A stretch of DNA of 52,886 nt from the IMG/VR virus record IMGVR_UViG_3300050821_000727, positions 1 to 52,886 of that record; one strand, given 5' to 3'. Position 1 is the stretch's first letter; each line of letters starts with the position of its first letter. Position numbers and translations under genes: made by a program. Source of the stretch: a virus. The notes beneath the pieces are model-generated. The model saw nothing but the letters and a program-made list of their open reading frames with translations. It was not told the origin of the DNA and did no database searches. Shown in pieces: positions 1 to 7,506 of the stretch.

Positions 1-97
1 TCAACTCTCAAGGAGCAATATCTAGTTAAGCTAACTCGTATGTTACAATCTGAGGCTGTAATAATTGGTATGGAAGAAGCGGTTGAAAACATCAATC
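1..97. repeat. Terminal direct repeat, left copy
   Basis: Bases 1-97 are identical to 52790-52886. The reading frame of the ligase gene continues without a break through this overlap. This fits a circular assembly cut at an arbitrary point rather than a true end. The length could also be a short terminal redundancy, but it lies inside a gene and has no packaging-site features. Confidence 0.95.
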
Positions 98-378
98 CTA
101 TTCAACGAAACGCCATAGGTGCAATGGATAGGTCATCCTGTAAGGCAAACATGATAGGAAAGAATATGTTGGGAGCACTTATTGTCCGCGACTTAAAAAC
201 TAATCAAGAGTTTAAGATTGGTACGGGATTTGATGAATATACTCGTAAGTATATTTGGTTCCACAAAGACGAATATATTGATAGAATATGTTTGTATAAA
301 TTTAAGCCACATGGCACTAAGGTTCTTCCTAGATGTCCTTCTTGGAAAGGATTTCGCAATGCAACAGACATTATTTAA
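1..378 (+). CDS. ATP-dependent DNA ligase, C-terminal part
   Basis: This is the second half of the ligase gene that begins at 52247. The frame is open from base 1, and joined across the 97-bp overlap the protein is about 306 residues, close to small phage ligases. The segment begins just at motif V (K..YLVKLTR) and then holds what should be the OB-fold domain, ending in a basic and aromatic tail. The catalytic KLDG motif is in the other piece. The next gene starts 20 bp before this stop, so they are probably translated together. Confidence 0.9.
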   Translation, partial: STLKEQYLVKLTRMLQSEAVIIGMEEAVENINPIQRNAIGAMDRSSCKANMIGKNMLGALIVRDLKTNQEFKIGTGFDEYTRKYIWFHKDEYIDRICLYKFKPHGTKVLPRCPSWKGFRNATDII

Positions 379-625
379 GCTCCAACCAATAGTTCAACAA
401 GAAGTTCCGGGCGATGTATCGTTCGCGTTGCGTTCTCTCTACGACAGCATACACTTTGATTTCCCAGGTCGTATAAATAAAGAACGTCGCCCAAAACAAT
501 TCCAATATCGTTTTGGAATTAAGGTTCAACCAAGAGATAGGAGATTAGATGCCACTTTCAAAAGAAAAAATGAAACTGTACATGAGGAAGTACAGATACA
601 ACTGGTGGCAACAGGGGCTAAATAA
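359..625 (+). CDS. Small basic protein, unknown
   Basis: An 88-residue protein is predicted from the ATG at 359, which follows a good ribosome binding site (ggaaagg, 344-350) inside the end of the ligase gene. The sequence is basic and aromatic (KERRPKQFQYRFGIKV) with no known motif. It overlaps the next gene by 77 bp in another frame, which is unusual here. Either both are real or one start is wrong. Confidence 0.5.
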   Translation: MQQTLFKLQPIVQQEVPGDVSFALRSLYDSIHFDFPGRINKERRPKQFQYRFGIKVQPRDRRLDATFKRKNETVHEEVQIQLVATGAK

Positions 626-1178
626 TGAGGGAAAACAAATGGTTATGCCTACCAAGTCACATGGTAGAGTATATCCTGTATTACACAAACAAACAAATTT
701 TTCTCAAGAGTATTACGAGAAGAAAGAACACTTAGGACTAAGTATGACGATACTAGAAACTGCTGAACGAGACAGACAAAAAATAAAAGATAGGTTAAAC
801 AAAATATGGTCTAAATCTAAGCCTTTGGAGAAAGAATTAGAAAAATTAAATGCAGTTATTAAACTTCTAAACCCAGAAACATCTGTAGTACAAGATGCTG
901 AGAATGAAAGAACTGTAATTTTTGATAAACCTGAAATTAAATATCCACCTGTGTCGGATATGATTAGGGGCTATGCTGCTAAAAATAAAGATGGATTCAC
1001 CCAAGACCAATTTACATCAATTATAGTTTTAGCTTATCCAGAATGTAAAGTCCTAAATAAAAATAATATCTACCAAGCACTATATTTTCTTGTCTCAAAT
1101 AGCGAGCTTGAAAAACTTGGACAAGGAAGTATGGCGAAATATAAACCAACTGATACACTTCGAGAAGTTAAGCTATGA
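549..1178 (+). CDS. Hypothetical protein with basic N-terminus
   Basis: The protein has 209 residues. It opens with a basic helix (MPLSKEKMKLYMRKYR) of a kind often seen at the start of small phage DNA-associated proteins. A charged, probably coiled-coil segment follows (residues about 60-100), then a folded C-terminal half. A GGAG site lies just before the ATG. It ends 4 bp inside the start of the AAA+ activator gene (ATGA overlap), so the two are probably co-translated. A role alongside the activator is possible but not shown. Confidence 0.7.
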   Translation: MPLSKEKMKLYMRKYRYNWWQQGLNNEGKQMVMPTKSHGRVYPVLHKQTNFSQEYYEKKEHLGLSMTILETAERDRQKIKDRLNKIWSKSKPLEKELEKLNAVIKLLNPETSVVQDAENERTVIFDKPEIKYPPVSDMIRGYAAKNKDGFTQDQFTSIIVLAYPECKVLNKNNIYQALYFLVSNSELEKLGQGSMAKYKPTDTLREVKL

Positions 1179-2077
1179 TACCAATAAAGAATAAAGAACA
1201 ACCGATTAAATCCCTACCTACAGAATATCACTTACGACTCCTTCTAAAGAATGGGATGCAAGAAGCAGTCCAGCAACTACTCGACACCAATCCAGAGTTG
1301 AAGTTTAAAATAGAGAATGGTGAGCTTGTTGATTTAGTAACTGGTGCAGCGTTGTGGCTTAAGAAGTTTATAACGAATGATACAGATACTATGAATATGA
1401 AGTCTGATGCTCTTAAATTATCAAGAGTTGATGATGAAGTTCTAATAACTGGTGAGACTGGAACAGGAAAAGAACTAATCGCCCGCGCCATGATAGGTGA
1501 CCGAACAGGTAAATTTCAAAGAATCAATTGTGCTGCAATGCCAGAAGCATTAATTGAGGCTGAGTTATTTGGGTATGCTAAGGGTGCATTTACTGGTGCT
1601 GAGTCTACAAAGCAAGGAATGATTCTATCAGCGAATGGTGGTGTAATGTTTTTGGATGAGATAGGTGATTTGCCATTGACTGTTCAAGCGAAGTTGCTCA
1701 ATGTTTTACAGCCAATAGATGGTAAAAGATTCCTTCGCCCTGTTGGTGGGACTGACGAGAAGGAAGTAACGTGTAGATTTGTATGTGCAACTCATCGTGA
1801 CTTAAAAGATATGGTCAATAAGAATCTATTCAGGAAAGATTTGTATGCTAGAATCTCGACGTTTGAGTTACACATCAAGCCACTTAGAGAAAGAAAGTCT
1901 GACATTGAGCCTATTGTTATGGCTCTTGGGGAGATACTAAAGATTGGTTCTCCAAAGGTTAAGGAGTTTATGGAGAAGTATTCAGAGTTGATGATGAATG
2001 ATAAGGTTGACCTTAGTCTTAATGTCAGAAGTCTTGAGCAAGCATTAAAGCGTTATATTGTTCTTGATAAAATATAG
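1175..2077 (+). CDS. Sigma-54 activator-type AAA+ ATPase (bEBP core)
   Basis: This 300-residue protein has the full central domain of NtrC-type bacterial enhancer-binding proteins, which remodel the closed complex of sigma-54 RNA polymerase by ATP hydrolysis. Visible in order are Walker A GETGTGKE (93-100), the sigma-54 contact loop GAFTGA (137-142), Walker B GGVMFLDE (155-162), a sensor I region (about 203-208), arginine-finger positions R220 and R226, and a sensor II-like NVRSL (283-287). The first 75 residues resemble no receiver, GAF or PAS domain. The protein stops right after sensor II, so the usual Fis-type helix-turn-helix is missing. GAFTGA is specific to sigma-54 activators and argues against a replication role. 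Six matching promoters lie elsewhere in this genome. Confidence 0.93.
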   Translation: MIPIKNKEQPIKSLPTEYHLRLLLKNGMQEAVQQLLDTNPELKFKIENGELVDLVTGAALWLKKFITNDTDTMNMKSDALKLSRVDDEVLITGETGTGKELIARAMIGDRTGKFQRINCAAMPEALIEAELFGYAKGAFTGAESTKQGMILSANGGVMFLDEIGDLPLTVQAKLLNVLQPIDGKRFLRPVGGTDEKEVTCRFVCATHRDLKDMVNKNLFRKDLYARISTFELHIKPLRERKSDIEPIVMALGEILKIGSPKVKEFMEKYSELMMNDKVDLSLNVRSLEQALKRYIVLDKI

Positions 2078-2084
2078 TATAACA

Positions 2085-2109
2085 ATTAACAAGGTTAATA
2101 GTTGTTTTA
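2085..2109 (+). terminator. Weak hairpin after activator gene
   Basis: A 6-bp stem (ATTAAC/GTTAAT, loop AAG) is followed by a T-rich run ending in TTTT. It lies 8 bp after the activator stop and just before a new promoter. It is AT-rich and may be only partly efficient. Confidence 0.4.
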
Positions 2110-2112
2110 CTT

Positions 2113-2128
2113 TGGCACGTTTCTTGCT
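2113..2128 (+). promoter_or_regulatory. Consensus sigma-54 promoter (-24/-12)
   Basis: TGGCACGTTTCTTGCT matches the classical sigma-54 consensus TGGCACG-N4-TTGCW in every specified base. The invariant GG and GC are separated by exactly 10 bases. It lies in the gap directly downstream of the activator gene and points to the structured stretch 2139-2463 and the genes from 2464. Transcription should begin near 2139. Confidence 0.9.
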
Positions 2129-2138
2129 TATATGGTGG

Positions 2139-2463
2139 TAGAATTTGCAATAGTTAATTTCCATGAAAACGATTAGTGTTGACGCACACTGACATGAAAC
2201 GATACTTCGGTATTATAGAGTCATGCAGAAGGTCGGGTGAGATTGTATCAATCCCCGCACGTTTCATGGCATCTTTGAAACTGGTTGAAGCTACATTTGT
2301 ATGCAATCAACTGTGCAAGTAAAAGATGAGTTCGTGTACCAACTATAGGTACATTGCTTCGTCGAGGGTTTAAGTAATCCGAGATATATGTTAGGTTAAT
2401 AACTGTGTGAAGGGTATATTGGCATAGAAAAATATTCCAAGAATCCTTAATCACAAGTATACT
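2139..2463 (+). ncRNA. Structured non-coding RNA or long leader
   Basis: These 325 bases after the sigma-54 promoter have no credible gene. Several hairpins can be read: AGTGT/ACACT, ATAC-UUCG-GUAU with a stable tetraloop, a 9-bp stem CGGG+GATTG/CAATC+CCCG with a 3-nt bulge, GTTTCA/TGAAAC, and TGTACC/GGTACA. It could be a free RNA or the leader of the 2464 gene, whose ATG has no Shine-Dalgarno site. No known RNA family was recognised. Confidence 0.55.
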
Positions 2464-3060
2464 ATGCCCGATAAAATAACAGTCTCTTTACCTGACGGCA
2501 AAACTGCTGCTGCTATTGTCAATTTAGTTGTTGGCAAGAAGAAACCTCCCGGTTGGAGTCGTAAGTCATATGCGACGTACTACAAAGAATCTTATGCTCT
2601 TTGGCTCAAGAAAGACTTAGACCAAATGATAGCAGATAGACAGTCAGTTGTTTATCGTTATGACAAATGGCCGCGAGTTCGTCCTTCAGCTTTATACCAG
2701 CGTATTATTCAAGCTCTTATGTATGTCTTGGATGAACTAGACCCTGATGGTACATACAAAAGATTACGAGAACAAATACGTATCACTCGTCCTAATGGTG
2801 TAGGGGTTGTTTTGTCATTTGATGAAGTGTTAGAAGGCCAACCTCAAGGTGAAAGATTTGTAGGGGCGGCTGAAAAGCCTAGGTGGTATAAGAAGATGTT
2901 TGATTATCTTGAAGATATGGAAATTGTTGAGCCGTTTCATATCGACAAACTCATGCTAACTCCAGAAGAAGTTGAGCAGATTAAAGCTGAGTTGGATGGG
3001 TTGTCGAACATTATGTTTTCGGTAACGTCTAGGGAGATAAAAATTATTAAGGGGAGCTGA
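2464..3060 (+). CDS. Hypothetical protein, 198 aa
   Basis: The protein is basic near its N-terminus (GKKKPPGWSRKSY) and aromatic-rich throughout (ALWLKKD, RYDKWPR). An acidic helix follows (LTPEEVEQIKAEL, residues about 160-172). No signal peptide, membrane span or known motif is seen. It is the first gene after the consensus sigma-54 promoter, so it heads the replication and recombination run that continues to 12 kb. Its function is unknown. Confidence 0.8.
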   Translation: MPDKITVSLPDGKTAAAIVNLVVGKKKPPGWSRKSYATYYKESYALWLKKDLDQMIADRQSVVYRYDKWPRVRPSALYQRIIQALMYVLDELDPDGTYKRLREQIRITRPNGVGVVLSFDEVLEGQPQGERFVGAAEKPRWYKKMFDYLEDMEIVEPFHIDKLMLTPEEVEQIKAELDGLSNIMFSVTSREIKIIKGS

Positions 3061-3065
3061 TAACT

Positions 3066-3311
3066 TTGACCATAGAACAACTGATACAATGTGATGCAGC
3101 AACACTTGAAAAGATGACAGACCAAGAGTTGCTTGAACATTTCAAACAATACTTGGCAACGACAAGACCCGAACAAGCAGTCAAACAACAAAGAACAACC
3201 AGTCAACAATCGGCAATATTAAAAAATCCAAAGTTTGCTAAAGGAATGTCAATAGCAAAAGAACTTGGAATAGATATTGACCCGTCATTGTTGACATATA
3301 GAAAGAGATAG
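3066..3311 (+). CDS. Small helical protein with TTG start
   Basis: This 81-residue protein starts at a TTG, chosen because AGGGGAG lies about 10 bp upstream and no in-frame ATG is near. It is helical, Gln- and Thr-rich, and ends in a basic tail (LLTYRKR). It follows the previous gene by 5 bp. The AAAGAACAAC motif found near several starts of this phage occurs inside it at 3190-3199. Its function is unknown. Confidence 0.7.
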   Translation: MTIEQLIQCDAATLEKMTDQELLEHFKQYLATTRPEQAVKQQRTTSQQSAILKNPKFAKGMSIAKELGIDIDPSLLTYRKR

Positions 3312-3312
3312 T

Positions 3313-3462
3313 ATGATAGTAAAAGAGCTAATAGAACTAATCAAAGACTATCCTGACAATGAAATCTATGTCAACGATAGAGGAACATACGTAGATATTG
3401 TTGATGCTGATTCAGATAATATTTCTACACACTTAACCATAATGTATGATGCTCGCGATTGA
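3313..3462 (+). CDS. Small acidic protein, 49 aa
   Basis: The frame reads from the ATG at 3313, one base after the previous stop, to TGA at 3460-3462. The product is short and acidic (IVDADSD) with an N-terminal amphipathic helix. Tight spacing on both sides supports a real gene. No family is recognised. Confidence 0.6.
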   Translation: MIVKELIELIKDYPDNEIYVNDRGTYVDIVDADSDNISTHLTIMYDARD

Positions 3463-3465
3463 TTT

Positions 3466-3690
3466 ATGTCTAGAACTGTATTCAAACTTAATGTGCAAGA
3501 ATTTATTGGTAGAACAATAAATAGGGTTACAATTGTTTCAAGTGCTCCCATGAGTAATGGTCGTACTAGAGTTTTATGTAAATGTTCCTGTGGAAAAGAG
3601 TTTATTACATCATTGTCTGACATAAAAACAGAAAGAACGAAATCTTGTGGATGCTTGTGGATAGAGATTAAACCGGAGAAATTATGTTAA
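3466..3690 (+). CDS. Small zinc-ribbon phage protein
   Basis: The 74-residue protein carries four cysteines in a C-x-C-x-C ... CGC arrangement (CKCSCGKEF and SCGCL), typical of a phage zinc ribbon often seen alone or in front of HNH/AP2 homing nucleases. Here no nuclease domain follows. The family is usually of unknown function and may bind DNA. It overlaps the next gene by 7 bp. Confidence 0.75.
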   Translation: MSRTVFKLNVQEFIGRTINRVTIVSSAPMSNGRTRVLCKCSCGKEFITSLSDIKTERTKSCGCLWIEIKPEKLC

Positions 3691-4694
3691 ACATTAATTT
3701 ATCTCAGTCAGCACTCAGTAAGGCTAATTGTATGCTCAACCTAAAGCGTACAGTTATTGATGGGTACAAAGAACTACCATCTTCTAACATTGTGTATGGT
3801 GAAGCTGTACATAAGTTTCGTCATATAATGTTTCAGTCTAAAGGTCATATACCATCTGCTCGTAAATTTGCACTTGAAGTATTCAATCAACCTAAGATTG
3901 ATAAGCCCAAGTCGCCGCACCTTTCTGATGCTAACCATATGTTAACGACAGCTTTTAACTTCTGGGAAATGTATGTAGTAGAAGATAAAGAGCTAGAGTT
4001 GCTAGAGATAATGCAGGATTGTTGGAAGTGTGGTGGAGAAGGAGTCTTAAAGAGGGACTTAGAAATAGTTCAATGTGACTGGTGCAAAGGTGCTAAACAA
4101 TTACTTGGCCCCGCGACTGAAATATCATTCTCTATTCCATACTACAAGGATGATTTTATCTCTGTTGATTTGTGTGGTACGCTTGATGGTTTAGGAAAGA
4201 TTAAAGGTGGGTGTTATGTTATCCCAGACCTTAAAACAACTTCATCTTGGGATACTAAGGGATACTTTGGGACGTATGCTATGTCAAAACAGTTGCGTTT
4301 ATATGTCTTAGCTCTCAAGATAATGGCAGAAAGATTCCCGGATAGTATCTTAGGCCAAGTTGGTAAAACAAAAGTCGGAGCATTTATAGATGCTATCTTT
4401 GTCAAACCTGCACCAAATGAGAATAAGTATGGTCGCTCAGATGTATTTCCATTCCCAGATTGGGATATTGCAGCTTTCAAAAGAACATTAGACAATAAGA
4501 TACTCGAACTAAGTGCGGCGGTGAGGGACAATTATTATCCAAAAGAGGGTATACTTAATGGTACATGTGAGGGCAAGTGGGGCAGATGTCCATTTTGGTT
4601 TGTTTGCCAGAGAGACAATAATGTTGCACAGATTATGTTAGATAGAGATTTCAAGAAGGTACCATTTAATCCACTCAATTATTCAGGTGTATGA
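3684..4694 (+). CDS. PD-(D/E)XK nuclease, Cas4/RecB-like
   Basis: The 336-residue protein has the order expected of the Cas4/RecB exonuclease group. An N-terminal LSQSALSKANCMLN segment comes first, then GEAVHKFRHIM with the motif histidine. The catalytic core has LDGLG followed by VIPDLKTTSS (about residues 163-182), and then a Q-x3-Y helix (QLRLYVLAL). Two CxxC pairs (CWKCGGEG, CDWCKG; about residues 113-135) form an inserted zinc finger. A late cysteine set (CEGKWGRCPFWFVC) recalls the Fe-S cluster region of Cas4. It sits before a RecA-like ATPase and a probable ssDNA-binding protein, which suggests a recombination or end-processing unit. Confidence 0.85.
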   Translation: MLNINLSQSALSKANCMLNLKRTVIDGYKELPSSNIVYGEAVHKFRHIMFQSKGHIPSARKFALEVFNQPKIDKPKSPHLSDANHMLTTAFNFWEMYVVEDKELELLEIMQDCWKCGGEGVLKRDLEIVQCDWCKGAKQLLGPATEISFSIPYYKDDFISVDLCGTLDGLGKIKGGCYVIPDLKTTSSWDTKGYFGTYAMSKQLRLYVLALKIMAERFPDSILGQVGKTKVGAFIDAIFVKPAPNENKYGRSDVFPFPDWDIAAFKRTLDNKILELSAAVRDNYYPKEGILNGTCEGKWGRCPFWFVCQRDNNVAQIMLDRDFKKVPFNPLNYSGV

Positions 4695-4891
4695 GAATCC
4701 TTTCTGACATAGACCTAATGCCATTTGGTAAATACAAAGGAACTCCTATGCAGGATGTTCCTTCTGATTACTTCCATTATCTTTGGATGAACGGAATGAA
4801 ACATAAAATACAAACTGATAGTGTTGCAGACTATATTAATCGTTCATTGTCTGCACTTAAACAGGAGGCACCAGATAAAATATGGAACTGA
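4691..4891 (+). CDS. DUF3820-like small protein
   Basis: The 66-residue protein shows the MPFGKYKGTPMQDVPSDYFHYLW pattern of the DUF3820 family, a small fold common in phages next to exonucleases and recombinases. Its start overlaps the nuclease stop in ATGA fashion, so the two are probably co-translated. Its biochemical role is unknown; the context suggests a helper in DNA processing. Confidence 0.8.
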   Translation: MRILSDIDLMPFGKYKGTPMQDVPSDYFHYLWMNGMKHKIQTDSVADYINRSLSALKQEAPDKIWN

Positions 4892-5088
4892 AACCAATCG
4901 AAGGACATAGTTGTTACATTGAACACAAGATAATTAATGGTCAACCATTCTTAGAGTTGACTGTTTTTAACAAAGAAAATTCACATGGTTCTGGTCATGC
5001 AGTCGACCAATGTACTTTTAGGCCGACTGAGAATGAGACTCTCTTTCGTATTGTAAGAGATTGGATGTATAGCGGGGAGTCAATATGA
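4882..5088 (+). CDS. Hypothetical protein, 68 aa
   Basis: A short mixed beta/alpha protein without recognised motifs (it contains FLELTVFNKE and ENETLFRIVRDWM). It overlaps the gene before by 10 bp and the gene after by 4 bp, within a run of coupled genes between the nuclease and the RecA-like ATPase. Confidence 0.7.
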   Translation: MELKPIEGHSCYIEHKIINGQPFLELTVFNKENSHGSGHAVDQCTFRPTENETLFRIVRDWMYSGESI

Positions 5089-5399
5089 CCGAAAGCCAAG
5101 AGTCACATTTACAGTCTATACTTGACAAGGCTCGTTGTGCTGTTGATTTCAAGTATAGGAAAGGTCAAGAAGAACATAAAGGGAATGTTTGGGATAGAGA
5201 TGTTCTTCAAGATGCGATGGACGAAGTTACAGATTTGACTGTGTACGTTTACACAGCAGACTACAAACGTCGTCAAGCTATATCGCTGATTGAGAATGTA
5301 ATAATTAAACTTAATGGTAAGCCTGACACAGAGTATGAGAAAGAATTATTAGTCCAAGCAGTAGAACAACTAACACAGAAAAGAACAACTGACAAATGA
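5085..5399 (+). CDS. MazG-like or phage helical protein
   Basis: This 104-residue helical protein contains KYRKGQEEHKGNVWD followed by an acidic helix, AMDEVTDLTVYVYTADYKRRQ. That pattern is seen in small phage proteins related to nucleotide pyrophosphohydrolases (MazG-like), where the acidic residues bind metal. The match is only by pattern, and a non-enzymatic protein is possible. It is coupled by 4-bp overlaps on both sides. Confidence 0.6.
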   Translation: MTESQESHLQSILDKARCAVDFKYRKGQEEHKGNVWDRDVLQDAMDEVTDLTVYVYTADYKRRQAISLIENVIIKLNGKPDTEYEKELLVQAVEQLTQKRTTDK

Positions 5400-6250
5400 G
5401 CATTTATATTCCACCCGGTTGTGCAACACTTGATAAGTCGACAACTAGTCCACAAGTTCGTCTTGGGATACAAGGATTTCCCGGTACGGGTAAAACTTGG
5501 GCTGCTTTGACATTTCCTAATCCCATAGTGCTAAATCTCGATAGGGGTCTTGGTGCCCATCAAGGGCGTAGTGATGTTATAGAAATACCATTCTACGACT
5601 CTAAGTTCTCTGGTGGTAAAGGGCAACTTAAGGATAGTCTTATTCGATGGCTAGAAACAGAAGGTGTTAAACTATCATCTGAACAGACTCTTGTGTTTGA
5701 TGGTTGTTCATCTTTGGAAGTATCTTATCACCAATGGTTTGCTCTTAACCAACAGAACTTTCTTACTAAGTCTGGGAAGGTAGATGAGTTTGCAGAGTTT
5801 CAAGTGAAGAAGAAATACTTTGGAGAGTTGCATGAGTTGTTTAAGTCACTACATTGTGACCTTATTTTTATCTCACACGAATCTGAGCGCGCCGATAAAC
5901 CAACAACAGTTGGACAGCCCGGTTCATATACAGGTAAGATTCGTCCGTTACTAACTGGCGCTTATGGTGATATAATAGTTCGTGATTACACAGATTGGTT
6001 TCGTCAGCACGCATCAGACAAACCAAAAGACTACTCCGCAATTACTTCTGAAGCATTAGCTAATTGGGGAATGAAATCTGTGGACGAGTTCAAAGCTATG
6101 TGCGCAGAGTTTCCTCGTAACACTATCTACTATTGGCAGCTTGAGAGTGATAATATCTTTGATGGTAAGGCATCGTCACTCATTAATTTTCCGCGTTTCA
6201 TTGCAGCAAACTACAAATCATTCCAAAAATACCAAAGAAAAACAGTATGA
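5396..6250 (+). CDS. RecA-fold ATPase, Sak4/AAA_24-like
   Basis: The 284-residue protein has Walker A GFPGTGKT (about residues 27-34), then VLNLDRGLGAH, a Walker B-like LVFDGCSSLE (about 100-109) and a LIFISHE strand (about 155-161). This is the layout of phage AAA_24/Sak4-type RecA-core ATPases, which act in single-strand annealing or replication-coupled recombination. Its place between a Cas4-like nuclease and a probable ssDNA-binding protein supports that role. The start overlaps the previous stop. Confidence 0.8.
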   Translation: MSIYIPPGCATLDKSTTSPQVRLGIQGFPGTGKTWAALTFPNPIVLNLDRGLGAHQGRSDVIEIPFYDSKFSGGKGQLKDSLIRWLETEGVKLSSEQTLVFDGCSSLEVSYHQWFALNQQNFLTKSGKVDEFAEFQVKKKYFGELHELFKSLHCDLIFISHESERADKPTTVGQPGSYTGKIRPLLTGAYGDIIVRDYTDWFRQHASDKPKDYSAITSEALANWGMKSVDEFKAMCAEFPRNTIYYWQLESDNIFDGKASSLINFPRFIAANYKSFQKYQRKTV

Positions 6251-6450
6251 ACATAAACATATCACAAGTAGCTAATGGTTGGATAGTCGCAATAATGCTT
6301 CCGGGCAAAGGTCAACAGGCAGTATTCTACCCCACTTTTGCAGAAGTCATTACACAACTCGAAGGTGTCAACAAACAAATGGAGGATGCTATTGCTGAAC
6401 AAGATAAGCAGCCAGAGAATGTTGTTCCACTTGATGCAGGTGGAAAGTAA
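6247..6450 (+). CDS. Small acidic protein, 67 aa
   Basis: A two-strand N-terminal part (VANGWIVAIMLPGKGQ, then AVFYPTFAEV) is followed by an acidic, Gln-rich helix and tail. It overlaps the ATPase stop by 4 bp and is the last gene before a structured gap. Small proteins of this shape in phage recombination operons are of unknown function. Confidence 0.7.
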   Translation: MNINISQVANGWIVAIMLPGKGQQAVFYPTFAEVITQLEGVNKQMEDAIAEQDKQPENVVPLDAGGK

Positions 6451-6536
6451 TTTCCCAACTCTATAGTTGGGCGAGGCATGAGCAGCCTTAAAAGCTCAAA
6501 ACAAACATGGCTGACAATCCTATCTGTCATTAACAA
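6451..6536 (+). promoter_or_regulatory. Structured leader before ssDNA-binding gene
   Basis: This 86-bp gap can fold into three hairpins: CCCAACT/AGTTGGG with a CTAT loop, GAGC/GCTC, and TGACA/TGTCA next to the following start codon. The last one would partly hide the start region. No T-run makes a clear terminator. It may control expression of the 6537 gene, perhaps by self-binding, but this is inference. Confidence 0.45.
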
Positions 6537-7079
6537 ATGAGTAGAAAATGGTCAACTGATATTAAGATACCACAAGATTCATCGTATATCATTCGTTGTA
6601 TTGAGGAATCATTCGCTCCGTCGAAGTCCTCAAACAACCCCATGCTGACTCTGAAGTTCGAGTTGGTATCTCCTGAAGAAGTAGAAGTCGCTGGAGAGAT
6701 GATAAACATTGCTGGAGTTCAACCTCAGCCAATGTATATTGTAACTCAAGCGATGGATGAGGCTGGGGTAGTGGACGTTGAGAAGTCTGCAAATGGGGCT
6801 AAGCGTCTACTTGCAATGTATAAGGCATTTGGTTTGCCTGAGTCACCTCTTAATCCTGAGAATCCTACGTTGGGATTTAAGGGTAAGCAGGTATATGCAC
6901 TGCTATATCCTGACACAACTGAACGTCGTAAATCTCCTACTGCTGCACAGCTAGCTGCTGGACAGAAGCAGGGAGATATTATGATTAATCCTGTCACTAA
7001 ACAACCGCTGGTTCAGCACTATATTAAGATTGGAGAAATCTTTGGGCTGGCACCAGTTGATACTAATAAACCGTACTAG
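6537..7079 (+). CDS. Probable ssDNA-binding protein (DUF669-like)
   Basis: The 180-residue protein resembles phage single-strand binding proteins of the DUF669 type: a beta-rich N-terminus (YIIRCIEESFAPSKSSNNPMLTLKF), an IAGV loop, and a helical middle with GAKRLLAMYKAFGLP. The C-terminal part (QHYIKIGEIFGL) closes the fold. It lies between a RecA-like ATPase and DNA polymerase, where SSBs are common. No acidic C-terminal tip is present. The match is by overall pattern only. Confidence 0.65.
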   Translation: MSRKWSTDIKIPQDSSYIIRCIEESFAPSKSSNNPMLTLKFELVSPEEVEVAGEMINIAGVQPQPMYIVTQAMDEAGVVDVEKSANGAKRLLAMYKAFGLPESPLNPENPTLGFKGKQVYALLYPDTTERRKSPTAAQLAAGQKQGDIMINPVTKQPLVQHYIKIGEIFGLAPVDTNKPY

Positions 7080-7082
7080 ATA

Positions 7083-7457
7083 ATGAAAACTTATATAGTA
7101 AAGTATACATCAGGAACTACTTCAAAAGTAGAAGTTCCTGATGATACTACTGTTACATTTGGAGGACTTATTCCAGGTGCCAAATGTGATGGTGGTTTAA
7201 ATAGAACTGCATTACGATTCTATCAGAAAAAGAATCAGATTGCGGTTCTTACGTCTGTCGAGAGTTTTAGGGAAAGCTCCGTCAAAGTTCTTGAGAAACA
7301 GATAAATTCAGCTTCTAAGGATATAGAAGTTCAAGAAGATGGTGTGTCTAAAATCAAGAGTGTAAAGGTCACTACAGAAGAATGGAAGAATGTAGATGAA
7401 CCACAACCAAGTTCAAATGCAAATAAAATATTTAACCAACTTCAAATAGAAGGTTAG
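7083..7457 (+). CDS. Hypothetical protein, 124 aa
   Basis: A beta-rich N-terminal half (YIVKYTSGTTSKVEVPDD) is followed by a charged helical C-terminal half. No motif or membrane segment is seen. It begins 3 bp after the previous stop and ends before a hairpin. Its function is unknown; the setting suggests a replication accessory. Confidence 0.7.
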   Translation: MKTYIVKYTSGTTSKVEVPDDTTVTFGGLIPGAKCDGGLNRTALRFYQKKNQIAVLTSVESFRESSVKVLEKQINSASKDIEVQEDGVSKIKSVKVTTEEWKNVDEPQPSSNANKIFNQLQIEG

Positions 7458-7472
7458 TTAATTCGCCGCTTT

Positions 7473-7506
7473 ATCCGACGGTCGTAAAATATCGGATTTC
7501 TTATTT
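7473..7506 (+). terminator. Hairpin with T-rich tail
   Basis: The stem ATCCGA/TCGGAT (7473-7478 and 7492-7497) encloses 13 nt and is followed by TTCTTATTT. It may be a weak terminator or a leader hairpin before the 7507 gene. Confidence 0.4.

Noticed and set aside
2417-2436. TGGCATAGAAAAATATTCC, like the -24 half of the phage promoter, just before 2464
   Set aside because: The GC of the -12 element is absent at the required spacing. It may be a decayed site, but is not listed as a promoter.
2248-2454. A 68-codon frame on the - strand
   Set aside because: It needs a GTG start, opposes all neighbours, and covers the predicted RNA hairpins.
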